Assembly (NCBI GenBank): GCA_050248795.1 | Contig: JBFWRS010000063.1 | Location: 1 to 15,212 of the forward strand | Source: CAZTDU01 sp050248795 | GTDB lineage: Bacteria; Pseudomonadota; Gammaproteobacteria; Burkholderiales; SG8-39 | DNA length: 15,212 bases | Direction: 5' to 3' | Shown: piece after piece, positions 5,216-10,491 of the stretch | How positions within the stretch are numbered: the stretch's first letter is position 1 | How the letters are laid out: every line of letters begins with the position of its first letter | Made by a program: the position numbers and the translations under genes | The notes under the pieces: model-generated | Databases searched by the model: none | Seen by the model: the letters and a program-made list of their open reading frames with translations, nothing else | What the model was told of the DNA's origin: nothing

Positions 5216-5683
5216 ATGCCCGACATCTCAGCAATCGCAGCCGTACTTGGAAGTCTGAAGACGGCGACGGAGATCGCGAAGTTCATCCGCGAGAGCGATG
5301 TTTCGATCGAACGTGCCGAACTTAAACTGAAGGTCGCGGACCTGATCGGGGCGCTTGCGGACGTCAAGTTGGAGCTTGTCGAGCTCCAAGAGTCTTTCGC
5401 GAGCAAGGATCAAAGAATCAGGGAGCTTGAAGAGGCCTTCGAAAGCAAGGACGCTCTGGTTCGAAGGTACGACGCCTACTACAGAGCAGACGCCGCCGGA
5501 GATCCAACGGGGGCACCGTACTGCCTTCGATGCTGGGAGAGCGACCACAAGCAGCGCCTACTAGTTCATGATGCAAAGGAGTACCGAACGCGCCTGTGCA
5601 CCAGTTGCGGCCACAGGTATGAAGGCAGACTGTCCGGCGACATTTACCCTGCAAAGCCTGAGGCGTCTGGAGATGCGGCATGA
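5216..5683 (+). CDS. Coiled-coil protein with C-terminal zinc ribbon (cassette 1, gene 1)
   Basis: A 155-residue protein of unknown function. Residues 1-80 are strongly helical with heptad-like runs (AELKLKVADLIGALADVKLE, QRIRELEEAF), predicting a coiled coil. The C-terminal part has a four-cysteine zinc ribbon: YCLRCWES at about 101-108 and LCTSCGHRYEG at about 127-137. The layout resembles small phage- and cassette-borne zinc-ribbon proteins. The start has AGGAACC upstream, right after the array's left core site. It overlaps the next gene by 4 bp (ATGA), so the two are translationally coupled and may act together. Confidence 0.7.
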   Translation: MPDISAIAAVLGSLKTATEIAKFIRESDVSIERAELKLKVADLIGALADVKLELVELQESFASKDQRIRELEEAFESKDALVRRYDAYYRADAAGDPTGAPYCLRCWESDHKQRLLVHDAKEYRTRLCTSCGHRYEGRLSGDIYPAKPEASGDAA

Positions 5684-5970
5684 AGGCAGAGATCGTCAAT
5701 GCCATAGACGAACAACGAACGCTCGAGCTTCTGTATCACGGTTATGTCAGGGTCGTAGAGCCGCACGCGTACGGACGCGACAAGACCGGAGATGAAGTCC
5801 TGCGCTGTTTCCAGGTGGCGGGCGGTAGTGAGAGTGGTGAACGCACCGGGTGGAAGCTGCTAAAGCTCGCAGATGCCTATGCAATACACGAACTGAAGAA
5901 CAATTTCCAACCCCGGCCGGAGTACCGACGAGGCGACAAAGCCATGGAGTACATCTTTCGCCAGTTGTAG
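5680..5970 (+). CDS. Small WYL-like domain protein (cassette 1, gene 2)
   Basis: A 96-residue protein. The pattern IVNAIDEQRTLELLYHGYVR then VEPHAYGRDKTGDEVLRCFQ then GWKLLKLADAYAIHEL resembles the core fold of WYL domains, which sense nucleotides or nucleic acid, but without any DNA-binding helix-turn-helix. Stand-alone proteins of this type are frequent in bacterial accessory regions and their role is unknown. The start overlaps the stop of the zinc-ribbon gene, and the stop is 5 bp before the attC-like site, so both genes share one cassette. The WYL assignment is from pattern recognition only. Confidence 0.65.
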   Translation: MKAEIVNAIDEQRTLELLYHGYVRVVEPHAYGRDKTGDEVLRCFQVAGGSESGERTGWKLLKLADAYAIHELKNNFQPRPEYRRGDKAMEYIFRQL

Positions 5971-5975
5971 GGTGA

Positions 5976-6023
5976 GGCCGAACCCTTCGCTCGAGTGGAC
6001 CCGCTCAGCTCAAACGTTAGGCC
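5976..6023 (+). other. attC-like site closing cassette 1
   Basis: The left arm GGCCGAACCCTTCGCTCGAG and the right arm ending in CAAACGTTAGGCC form an imperfect palindrome with an unpaired base near the middle. The core GTTAGGC is at 6016-6022, 4 bp before the next start codon. At 48 bp it is shorter than most attC sites, but it has the expected strand asymmetry and position after a stop codon. Confidence 0.7.
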
Positions 6024-6026
6024 CCT

Positions 6027-6887
6027 ATGTCCTCTACCGATGAGTGCATTGCACGTGTTCAAGCGCTCATCGAGGAACAACTCAGGCTTCTGACCCTATC
6101 GCTATTCATTTGCGACAAGGGCAGTGCGGACTTTGCCGATGACGAGCTTGTCTGCTCACTATCTGAAAAGATGCGCTCGGTGGTAGTTCCAATGTCACTA
6201 GCGGGCGGACAGTCTGTTGGCACGGTGCTGCAATCGACGCAAAAGCGAGGAATTCCGGTCCGCGACTGCTTCCCTATAGCCAGATCAGTGGTCGAAACAC
6301 TGATTAACGCCGCGTACGTCCTAGTAGGTGGTGAGGCCCTGGCGGAGAAGGCAATTCGTCATACCCAGCAAAAGTTCTACCGAGATCTGGACAAAAAGGT
6401 GGGACGGGGCGAGTACGAGCTTCGCATTACGGCAACCTCGAAGCCAGATGTCACTGATCAGGCGGACCTCAAAGCTGCGATTGACGAGTTCACAACGGCT
6501 CGTGGACGTGAAAAGAGTTGGACTGATGACTCTGTACCTATTCGCATTGAAAAGATCGGCCAATCCCTAGGCGCAGTACCTGCAAGTGGGTTCCTTGGCG
6601 CCTACGCGCTGGTGTACGCCGACAGTTCAGAGATCATTCACGGCTCTCTCTTTGGGATACAGCTCTTCTACCGCGGGCGCGCAAAGCCACCGGAAAACGT
6701 AGAGGAATTTCGGTCTCTCACAGCGCAGCACCTCGAAGGGATTCTGTTTGCGATATTCCTGGCGCTCAATGGTTACTTACGCGCGTTCTGTATGCTTCAA
6801 AAGTTCAATTCTCTCGATGCTCGACTCAAAGAGTTGTTCGATGAATTTATGCTCGCGATTAGGAGCGCAGAAGAAAGAGGGGGATAA
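6027..6887 (+). CDS. DUF5677-like protein of unknown function (cassette 2)
   Basis: A 286-residue mostly helical protein. PIARSVVETLINAAYVLVGG (about 85-104) followed by an AIRHTQQKFYRDLDKK helix, and later YADSSEIIHGSLFGIQ (about 206-221), give the R-x-x-x-E and S-x-x-I-H-G-S pattern that I associate with the DUF5677 family, of unknown function. The C-terminus carries a hydrophobic helix (GILFAIFLALNGYLRAFCML) that may be buried or membrane-associated. The start is 5 bp after the previous core site, and the TAA stop is part of the next attC left arm (GGATAAC), typical for a cassette gene. Confidence 0.65.
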   Translation: MSSTDECIARVQALIEEQLRLLTLSLFICDKGSADFADDELVCSLSEKMRSVVVPMSLAGGQSVGTVLQSTQKRGIPVRDCFPIARSVVETLINAAYVLVGGEALAEKAIRHTQQKFYRDLDKKVGRGEYELRITATSKPDVTDQADLKAAIDEFTTARGREKSWTDDSVPIRIEKIGQSLGAVPASGFLGAYALVYADSSEIIHGSLFGIQLFYRGRAKPPENVEEFRSLTAQHLEGILFAIFLALNGYLRAFCMLQKFNSLDARLKELFDEFMLAIRSAEERGG

Positions 6888-6950
6888 CCACCGCATGTAC
6901 CGCGACACGCGCAAGAGCTGCGCGCGCCCGCGCAATGCGGGACGCTAGGC
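6882..6950 (+). other. attC-like site closing cassette 2
   Basis: The left core GGATAAC (6882-6888) overlaps the stop codon; the right core GCTAGGC is at 6944-6950. Inner arms CCGCAT and ATGCGG pair, with further GC-rich pairing (CGCGC with GCGCG) around the centre. The site is 69 bp, within the usual attC range. Confidence 0.8.
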
Positions 6951-6971
6951 ATTACTTAGGGAGGCAACTTA

Positions 6972-7244
6972 ATGGCAGCGCAAGTACAAACCAAGAAGTT
7001 CTCTTTCGGTGGATGTACTGTTTCCGGCTTTAGTCCGGAAGTGTCCGCCATTTCACCGAAGACCGAGATGCTCAATGTCTCGATTTCCTTCGAAGACGCA
7101 TTGAAGCTCAACCTTGCGATACAAGAGTGCGTGAGGAAGTTGAATTCGTACAACCGCAGCACCAGCGTGGGAAAGCGGACAGGACTCAACATCGCAGTTC
7201 ACCTACAGAACCGACGAATCACGGTGAAAGAAACGACGGTGTAG
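6972..7244 (+). CDS. Unknown small protein (cassette 3, gene 1)
   Basis: A 90-residue protein that I do not recognise. It is predicted to be mixed alpha/beta: strands around KKFSFGGCTVSGF and LNVSISF, a helix FEDALKLNLAIQECVRKLNS, then strands LNIAVHLQ and RRITVKET. There is no signal peptide or membrane segment. The start is supported by a good GGGAGG ribosome-binding site, and the base composition matches the other cassettes. It shares a cassette with the next gene 18 bp downstream. Confidence 0.65.
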   Translation: MAAQVQTKKFSFGGCTVSGFSPEVSAISPKTEMLNVSISFEDALKLNLAIQECVRKLNSYNRSTSVGKRTGLNIAVHLQNRRITVKETTV

Positions 7245-7262
7245 TTCGGGGGGCGGACGAGT

Positions 7263-7481
7263 ATGAGCTACTACCTCTACGAGAACTGGCAGGCTGGCCC
7301 GCACAAAGCAGTGCTCCATGCGGGTGCTTGTGCCTTCTGTAACAACGGGCGGGGCTTGGCGGGAGGCTCCAATCCCAAGCACGGCAAATGGCTCGGCCCG
7401 TATTCAACGCTCGCAGACGCTCGCGCAAAGCAGCGGGCGCTCGCGGTCAAAGTGCGAAAGGAATGTCGTTGCGTGACGTGA
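7263..7481 (+). CDS. Small Cys/His-rich protein (cassette 3, gene 2)
   Basis: A 72-residue protein with a putative metal site: CAFC at residues 23-26 and CRC at 68-70, with His14 and His19 nearby. The intervening pattern GKWLGPYSTLADARAKQRAL is reminiscent of a widespread family of short bacterial proteins with an FCNNG-G---------G-W-GPF-T---A layout, of unknown function. GGGGGGCGG lies upstream of the ATG. The TGA stop is 1 bp before the next attC left core. Confidence 0.65.
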   Translation: MSYYLYENWQAGPHKAVLHAGACAFCNNGRGLAGGSNPKHGKWLGPYSTLADARAKQRALAVKVRKECRCVT

Positions 7482-7482
7482 T

Positions 7483-7557
7483 GCCTAACCACGAGTTCGA
7501 CATGCACGCGGTTCAGCGCTGCGCGCTTCACGGCGCCGGTCAACGCGAACGTAAGGC
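7483..7557 (+). other. attC-like site closing cassette 3
   Basis: The left core GCCTAAC (7483-7489) is canonical and the right core GTAAGGC (7551-7557) has one change from GTTAGGC. The outer arms GATGCCTAAC and GTAAGGCATC pair over 9 of 10 positions, and GTTCGAC with GTCAACG-like inner pairing follows. At 75 bp this is the best attC in the window. Confidence 0.85.
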
Positions 7558-7591
7558 ATCCAGAACGGACAGCGACGCATCCTCCTGAATC

Positions 7592-7879
7592 ATGGGTACC
7601 AGCGTCGTCTACAAAATCACCTATCCGAACGGAAAGATCTACGTCGGTCAGGACCGGACGAACAGCCTCACCTACTTCGGAAGCCCGAAGGCGGAATTGG
7701 TTGCCGCCGACTTTTCGCCAGAGGAGCGCAAGCGGTTCACGGTAACGAAAGAGATACTTTGGTCATCGGACTCTGCCGCACCGGCGGAAGTAACGAAGAA
7801 GGAGGTGGAGTTCATCCTAGCGTTGCGGTCCAATGATCCGGCGGTCGGGTACAACTTGTCGCCACCGTTTAGGGGGTAA
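7592..7879 (+). CDS. GIY-YIG-like nuclease domain protein (cassette 4)
   Basis: A 95-residue single-domain protein. VVYKITYPNGKIYVGQDRTN (residues 5-24) matches the GIY-YIG motif with Tyr7, Tyr17 and a following Arg22. The later KKEVEFI supplies a candidate metal-binding Glu (71 or 73) and GYNLS the conserved Asn88. Thus all classical catalytic positions have a candidate. Stand-alone GIY-YIG proteins are seen in integron cassettes, but cellular roles are mostly unknown. No strong ribosome-binding site is seen. The start is 34 bp after the preceding core. Confidence 0.75.
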   Translation: MGTSVVYKITYPNGKIYVGQDRTNSLTYFGSPKAELVAADFSPEERKRFTVTKEILWSSDSAAPAEVTKKEVEFILALRSNDPAVGYNLSPPFRG

Positions 7880-7887
7880 TGGATTCC

Positions 7888-7977
7888 TTATAACCACCCG
7901 ACCAACGCGGACGCGCGCGGAAGCGTCGCGCCTTGCATGGGTTTGCTAGCGCGCGCTGGTTGCTGGGAACATTAGGC
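7888..7977 (+). other. attC-like site closing cassette 4
   Basis: The left side TTATAACCACCCGACCAACGC and the right side GCGCTGGTTGCTGGGAAC followed by the core ATTAGGC (7971-7977) form a long imperfect stem, with ACGCGCGC and GCGCGCGC-type pairing inside. The right core differs from GTTAGGC by one base. At 90 bp it has normal attC size. Confidence 0.75.
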
Positions 7978-7985
7978 CTCATCAA

Positions 7986-8180
7986 ATGCGCGTCCTGTCT
8001 ACTTTCCTGGTTGTCGCTGCGCTCGCATGCTTCGGATTCTCATACTGGGGTCTGAAGACAATCTCTGGCCGCGCCGCGTTCGATGAAATGGCTGGCGTTA
8101 TTCCGCTAGCTGCAACGCCTGTTGGCCTGCTAGTACTCATCTGTGCCGCAGTGCTGTGGTTCAAGAGCCGTAAGGCATAG
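7986..8180 (+). CDS. Small two-helix membrane protein (cassette 5)
   Basis: A 64-residue protein with two hydrophobic helices, about residues 4-22 (LSTFLVVAALACFGFSYWG) and 38-59 (VIPLAATPVGLLVLICAAVL), and a basic C-terminus FKSRKA that would face the cytoplasm. I do not recognise a family. The ATG is 8 bp after the preceding attC core, as expected for a cassette gene; no clear ribosome-binding site is visible. Its own attC is missing or degenerate. Confidence 0.6.
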   Translation: MRVLSTFLVVAALACFGFSYWGLKTISGRAAFDEMAGVIPLAATPVGLLVLICAAVLWFKSRKA

Positions 8181-8215
8181 CCTCGGCGTCAGCTCAGGAG
8201 CCTCCGCAACGCTAT
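8177..8215. other. Weak hairpin after cassette 5
   Basis: ATAGC at 8177-8181 and GCTAT at 8211-8215 enclose CGG/CCG and GCTC/GGAGC pairings. It starts at the stop codon of the small membrane protein, where an attC would be expected, but has no GTTRRRY-type core. It could be a decayed attC or a weak terminator without a T-run. Confidence 0.3.
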
Positions 8216-8251
8216 CCGTTCACGCGAGAGAATCCTGCACACGGACGTGAA

Positions 8252-8344
8252 GCGCAGAAGCGCAATACGCAGTACCAGCGCATGATCCGGCGCCTCCTGG
8301 ATGCCTACGCCGAGCACCATTCACGGCGCGCTCTGACAGCCCGG
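8252..8344 (+). pseudogene. 3' fragment of brnA antitoxin (duplicate copy)
   Basis: In frame this encodes AQKRNTQYQRMIRRLLDAYA and so on, the second RHH helix of brnA copy 1 (3510-3600), but the promoter, toxin and antitoxin 5' part are absent. The left junction at 8252 is abrupt against cassette sequence. A 47-bp deletion relative to copy 1 changes the end, so the frame runs on into the CoA-transferase 3' region. It cannot make a functional antitoxin. Confidence 0.85.
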
Positions 8345-8425
8345 AGGCGGGAAGCCGCCAGCGCTAACCCGCGCGCCCGGCGAGCTCCGCGAACACTTCC
8401 TCGTTGTGCTCGCCGAGCTGCGGCG
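8252..8425. repeat. Duplicated segment, copy 2: brnA 3' end plus CoA-transferase 3' end
   Basis: This matches 3510-3730 with a single 47-bp gap. The left half aligns at an offset of 4742 and the right half at 4695. It continues without a break into the intact CoA-transferase gene, so this copy holds the original right-hand context. Confidence 0.85.
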
Positions 8426-9509
8426 GCGGCAGGCGGATGTCGAACTGCTGGTGGGTCATGCGGATCGGGCTTGCGACGGTGCGCACCTCTTCGCCGCCCG
8501 GAAGTTTTACCGTGCGCACCAGGCCCAGGTGCGCGGCCTGCGGCTCGGCCAGCGCCTGCGAGTAAGTGTTGATCGGCGCGCAGGGCACGCCGGCCGCGAC
8601 CAGCCGTTCAATCCATTCAGCCGTCGTCCGCGCGGCGAGGCGCGCTTCGAGCAGCGCGCACAGCGCCTGCTGGTGCTCGGCGCGCAGCGCGTTCGTCAGG
8701 AAACGCGGATCGGCGAGCAGCTCCTCGCAGCCGAGCAGCCCGCATACCGACTGCCACAGGCGGTCGTTGCCCGCGGCTATCGCGACATGGCCGTCGCTGG
8801 TGCGGAAGGCCTGGTAGGGCGCGGTGCGCGGATGCGCGGAACCCAGCTTCACCGGGTCACGGCGGTTGCCGAAGTACTCGCTCGTCTGCAGCGCCGCCAT
8901 GCCCAGCGTGGCGCCGAACATCGGCACGTCCACATGCTCGCCGACGCCCGTGCGCTCCGCCTTGCGCAGCGCGCACACCAGGGCGAACGCCGCGTACAGC
9001 GCGGTGCCGAAATCCGAGATCGGCACGCCGCACTTCACCGGTCCGCCGCCCTGCTCGCCGGTCACGCTCATCACGCCGGCGATCGCCTGCATGGTGAGGT
9101 CGAAGCCGCCCTCCTGCGCGCGCGGCCCGGTCTGGCCGAAGGCCGACACCGAGCAATAGACCAGGGCCGGCTTCGCCTGCGCCAGCGACGCGTAGCCCAG
9201 GCCCAGGCGCTCGAGCACGCCCGGGCGGAAGTTCTCGACCAGCGCATCGGCCGACAGGATCAGCGCGCGCGCCCGGGCGAGGTCGCCGGGATCCTTCAGG
9301 TCCAGCGCGACCGAGCGCTTGTTCCGGTTGATCGAGGTGAAGTTGTCCGAAACGCCGCCCGTCTGCGGCGGCCAGCGGCGCAGGTCGTCGCCCTGCGGCG
9401 GCTCGAGCTTGATCACGTCCGCCCCCATGTCCGCGAGCAGCAGCCCCGCGAACGGACCGGCCGCGAACTGGCACAGCTCGATGACGCGCAAGCCCTCAAG
9501 CGGCAGCAT
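8364..9509 (-). CDS. Family III (CaiB/BaiF) CoA transferase
   Basis: A 381-residue complete enzyme. The N-terminal LPLEGLRVIELCQFAAGPFA and LLLADMGADVIKLEPPQGDD are the hallmark CoA-binding start, ENFRPGVLERLGLGYASL is the central family motif, and GVPISDFGTALYAAFALVCA supplies Asp166, aligned with the catalytic Asp169 of formyl-CoA transferase. Such enzymes move CoA between carboxylic acids such as carnitine, oxalate, succinate or mesaconate; the substrate is not readable. The ATG at 9509 has a poor ribosome-binding site, and a 17-codon upstream reading frame with a strong one overlaps it. A copy of its last 20 codons is at 3669-3730. It reads toward the cassette array, downstream of vapBC on the same strand. 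Confidence 0.9.
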   Translation of the reverse strand: MLPLEGLRVIELCQFAAGPFAGLLLADMGADVIKLEPPQGDDLRRWPPQTGGVSDNFTSINRNKRSVALDLKDPGDLARARALILSADALVENFRPGVLERLGLGYASLAQAKPALVYCSVSAFGQTGPRAQEGGFDLTMQAIAGVMSVTGEQGGGPVKCGVPISDFGTALYAAFALVCALRKAERTGVGEHVDVPMFGATLGMAALQTSEYFGNRRDPVKLGSAHPRTAPYQAFRTSDGHVAIAAGNDRLWQSVCGLLGCEELLADPRFLTNALRAEHQQALCALLEARLAARTTAEWIERLVAAGVPCAPINTYSQALAEPQAAHLGLVRTVKLPGGEEVRTVASPIRMTHQQFDIRLPPPQLGEHNEEVFAELAGRAG

Positions 9510-9549
9510 GCGGGCTTGCTCGCGGATGATCTATCGGACGCTTGTTCAT
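9496..9549 (-). CDS. Possible 17-codon upstream leader ORF of the CoA transferase
   Basis: ATG at 9549 with a strong CGAGGAG ribosome-binding site opens MNKRPIDHPRASPHAAA and stops 14 bases inside the CoA-transferase gene. The overlap suggests translational coupling: ribosomes ending here could re-initiate at the CoA-transferase ATG, which lacks its own good site. A frameshift in an originally longer CoA-transferase N-terminus would give the same picture. Confidence 0.4.
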   Translation of the reverse strand: MNKRPIDHPRASPHAAA

Positions 9550-9619
9550 GGAATCAGGCTCCTCGTTTGATGCGTTGTTGGCAGATTCAATACTCTTGCG
9601 GGAACAATCCAGAGGGTCC

Positions 9620-10018
9620 CTAGGGTGCAATCAGCTCGAGGCCCGGGAAGTACGTCCGGTAGCGCCGCGTGTCCCGCGTCAGCAGCGGTACCCCGGCCAC
9701 GGCCGCGTGGGCACCGATGAAGAAGTCCGGCAGCACGCCGGTCTTCACCCCGGTGCGCTTGCGGTAGTTGAGGAACGCCTTTCCGGCCAGAAACAGCGCT
9801 TCGCGCGGGATCGGCTCGACGCGGAACCCGCCCTTCGCCAGCATGGCTTCGAGTTCCTCGATGCGGCGCCAGGAGATCGACAGCTCGGCGTAGATCACCG
9901 GGTTGATCGCCAGGCGGTAGCGCAGGGATGCCGCATCCAGTTGCCCCTGCGACCAGTCCGCCCACTCGGGATCCTCCCCGACCACGTCGAGGATGACGTT
10001 GGTATCGACGAGCAGCAA
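9620..10018 (-). CDS. vapC: VapC-type PIN-domain ribonuclease toxin
   Basis: A 132-residue PIN domain. The four acidic active-site residues are visible: Asp5 in LLVDTNVILDV, Glu45 in IYAELS, Asp98 in LPDFFIGAHA and Asp116 in LLTRDTRRY. VapC toxins are Mg2+-dependent RNases that cleave tRNA or rRNA and are neutralised by VapB. The only reasonable start is the TTG at 10018, which follows the antitoxin stop codon (TGA) with no gap, in the same frame, so nothing upstream can be used. This points to low-level re-initiation after the antitoxin, keeping antitoxin in excess. Confidence 0.85.
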   Translation of the reverse strand: MLLVDTNVILDVVGEDPEWADWSQGQLDAASLRYRLAINPVIYAELSISWRRIEELEAMLAKGGFRVEPIPREALFLAGKAFLNYRKRTGVKTGVLPDFFIGAHAAVAGVPLLTRDTRRYRTYFPGLELIAP

Positions 10019-10261
10019 TCAGTCGTCGCCGCGGGTCAGCGCCATGATCTGGCGCGTGCTCATCTTCACCGTCGCGGTACCGCGCAGGGCCGCGAAGCGG
10101 CTGCGCACGCGCCGCTTGCCGGCACCGCCCTTCTTCACCAGCACGATGCTGCCATCGGCGCCTGCCTCGAAGTCCACCGCCGAGCCCGGCACGATGCCGA
10201 GCTGGTCGCGCACCCTCTTCGGAATGGTGACCTGCCCCTTGCTGGTGACGGTGCTGCTCAT
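10019..10261 (-). CDS. vapB: VapB/AbrB-type SpoVT-fold antitoxin
   Basis: An 80-residue protein. The N-terminal MSSTVTSKGQVTIPKRVRDQ then LGIVPGSAVDFEAGADGSIV is a classic AbrB/MazE-like swapped-hairpin DNA-binding domain. The C-terminal part (KRRVRSRFAALRGTATVKMS and TRQIMALTRGDD) is the toxin-binding tail. The start at 10261 was chosen because the AbrB domain begins there and GGAG lies upstream; longer in-frame extensions cross the operator. It is directly followed by vapC, forming a two-gene operon that probably represses itself through the palindrome upstream. Confidence 0.88.
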   Translation of the reverse strand: MSSTVTSKGQVTIPKRVRDQLGIVPGSAVDFEAGADGSIVLVKKGGAGKRRVRSRFAALRGTATVKMSTRQIMALTRGDD

Positions 10262-10275
10262 GGCTGCGCTCCGGA

Positions 10276-10302
10276 GTATTACCTGATGTTTCATGGTAAT
10301 AC
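10276..10302. promoter_or_regulatory. vapBC operator/promoter palindrome
   Basis: GTATTACC (10276-10283) and GGTAATAC (10295-10302) are perfect 8-bp inverted repeats with an 11-base spacer, 15 bp upstream of the vapB ATG. On the minus strand the arm proximal to vapB reads GGTAATACT, a good -10 match, so bound VapB would block the promoter. Confidence 0.7.
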
Positions 10303-10322
10303 CTGGCCATCCTCGCCGCAAG

Positions 10323-10364
10323 GCTGGATGAGGCCAGCCCTCGCCCGCAAGCGGGGCTTTTCTG
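10323..10364 (+). terminator. Intergenic hairpins with T-run
   Basis: GGCTGG/CCAGCC (10323-10339) is followed by CCCGC-AA-GCGGG (10344-10355) and then GCTTTTCT. The second looks like a short intrinsic terminator on the plus strand, yet no plus-strand gene ends just before it. It may instead be part of a larger intergenic repeat that continues to 10461. Confidence 0.35.
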
Positions 10365-10406
10365 GCAGGATTTCGTGCCAAAGAGGCCTTGCCTTCCAAG
10401 ATCTAC

Positions 10407-10461
10407 GGGGTCAGACCCCGATTACTATTGCGAGAAACGTGGTCTGTCCCCGATTTACTAT
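10407..10461. repeat. Palindromic intergenic repeat (REP-like)
   Basis: GGGGTCAGACCCC (10407-10419), a near-perfect palindrome, is followed by GATTACTAT. A related GGTCTGTCCCC (10441-10451) is then followed by GATTTACTAT. This paired word structure is like the short palindromic REP/MITE-type repeats scattered between genes in many proteobacteria. It sits between vapB and the SRPBCC gene, which are divergent. Confidence 0.6.
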
Positions 10462-10491
10462 CTTCGCGCCAGCCGATACTGGAGAAGCCGC

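Larger units (their letters stand above)
5194..8251 (+). mobile_element. Integron gene-cassette array without integrase (CALIN-like)
   Basis: Short same-strand genes are each followed by an inverted-repeat attC-like site ending in a G-T-T-A-G-G-C-like core, at 6016, 6944, 7551 and 7971. Spacing is one to two genes per site and each start codon lies shortly after the preceding core, as in integron cassettes. Base composition is visibly less GC-rich than in the metabolic genes on either side. No integrase gene is present in the window. The left edge is the core at 5193 and the right edge is lost, running into a duplicated brnA tail at 8252. Array boundaries are inferred. Confidence 0.75.

Noticed and set aside
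4933..8251. Insertion sequence or prophage as the carrier of the accessory stretch
   Set aside because: No transposase, recombinase or phage structural gene and no terminal inverted repeats were seen; the attC-like sites explain the layout better.
8282..8572. 96-codon plus-strand frame after the brnA fragment
   Set aside because: It begins as the duplicated brnA tail and then runs antisense through the CoA-transferase 3' end, giving Arg/Ala/Pro-rich sequence.
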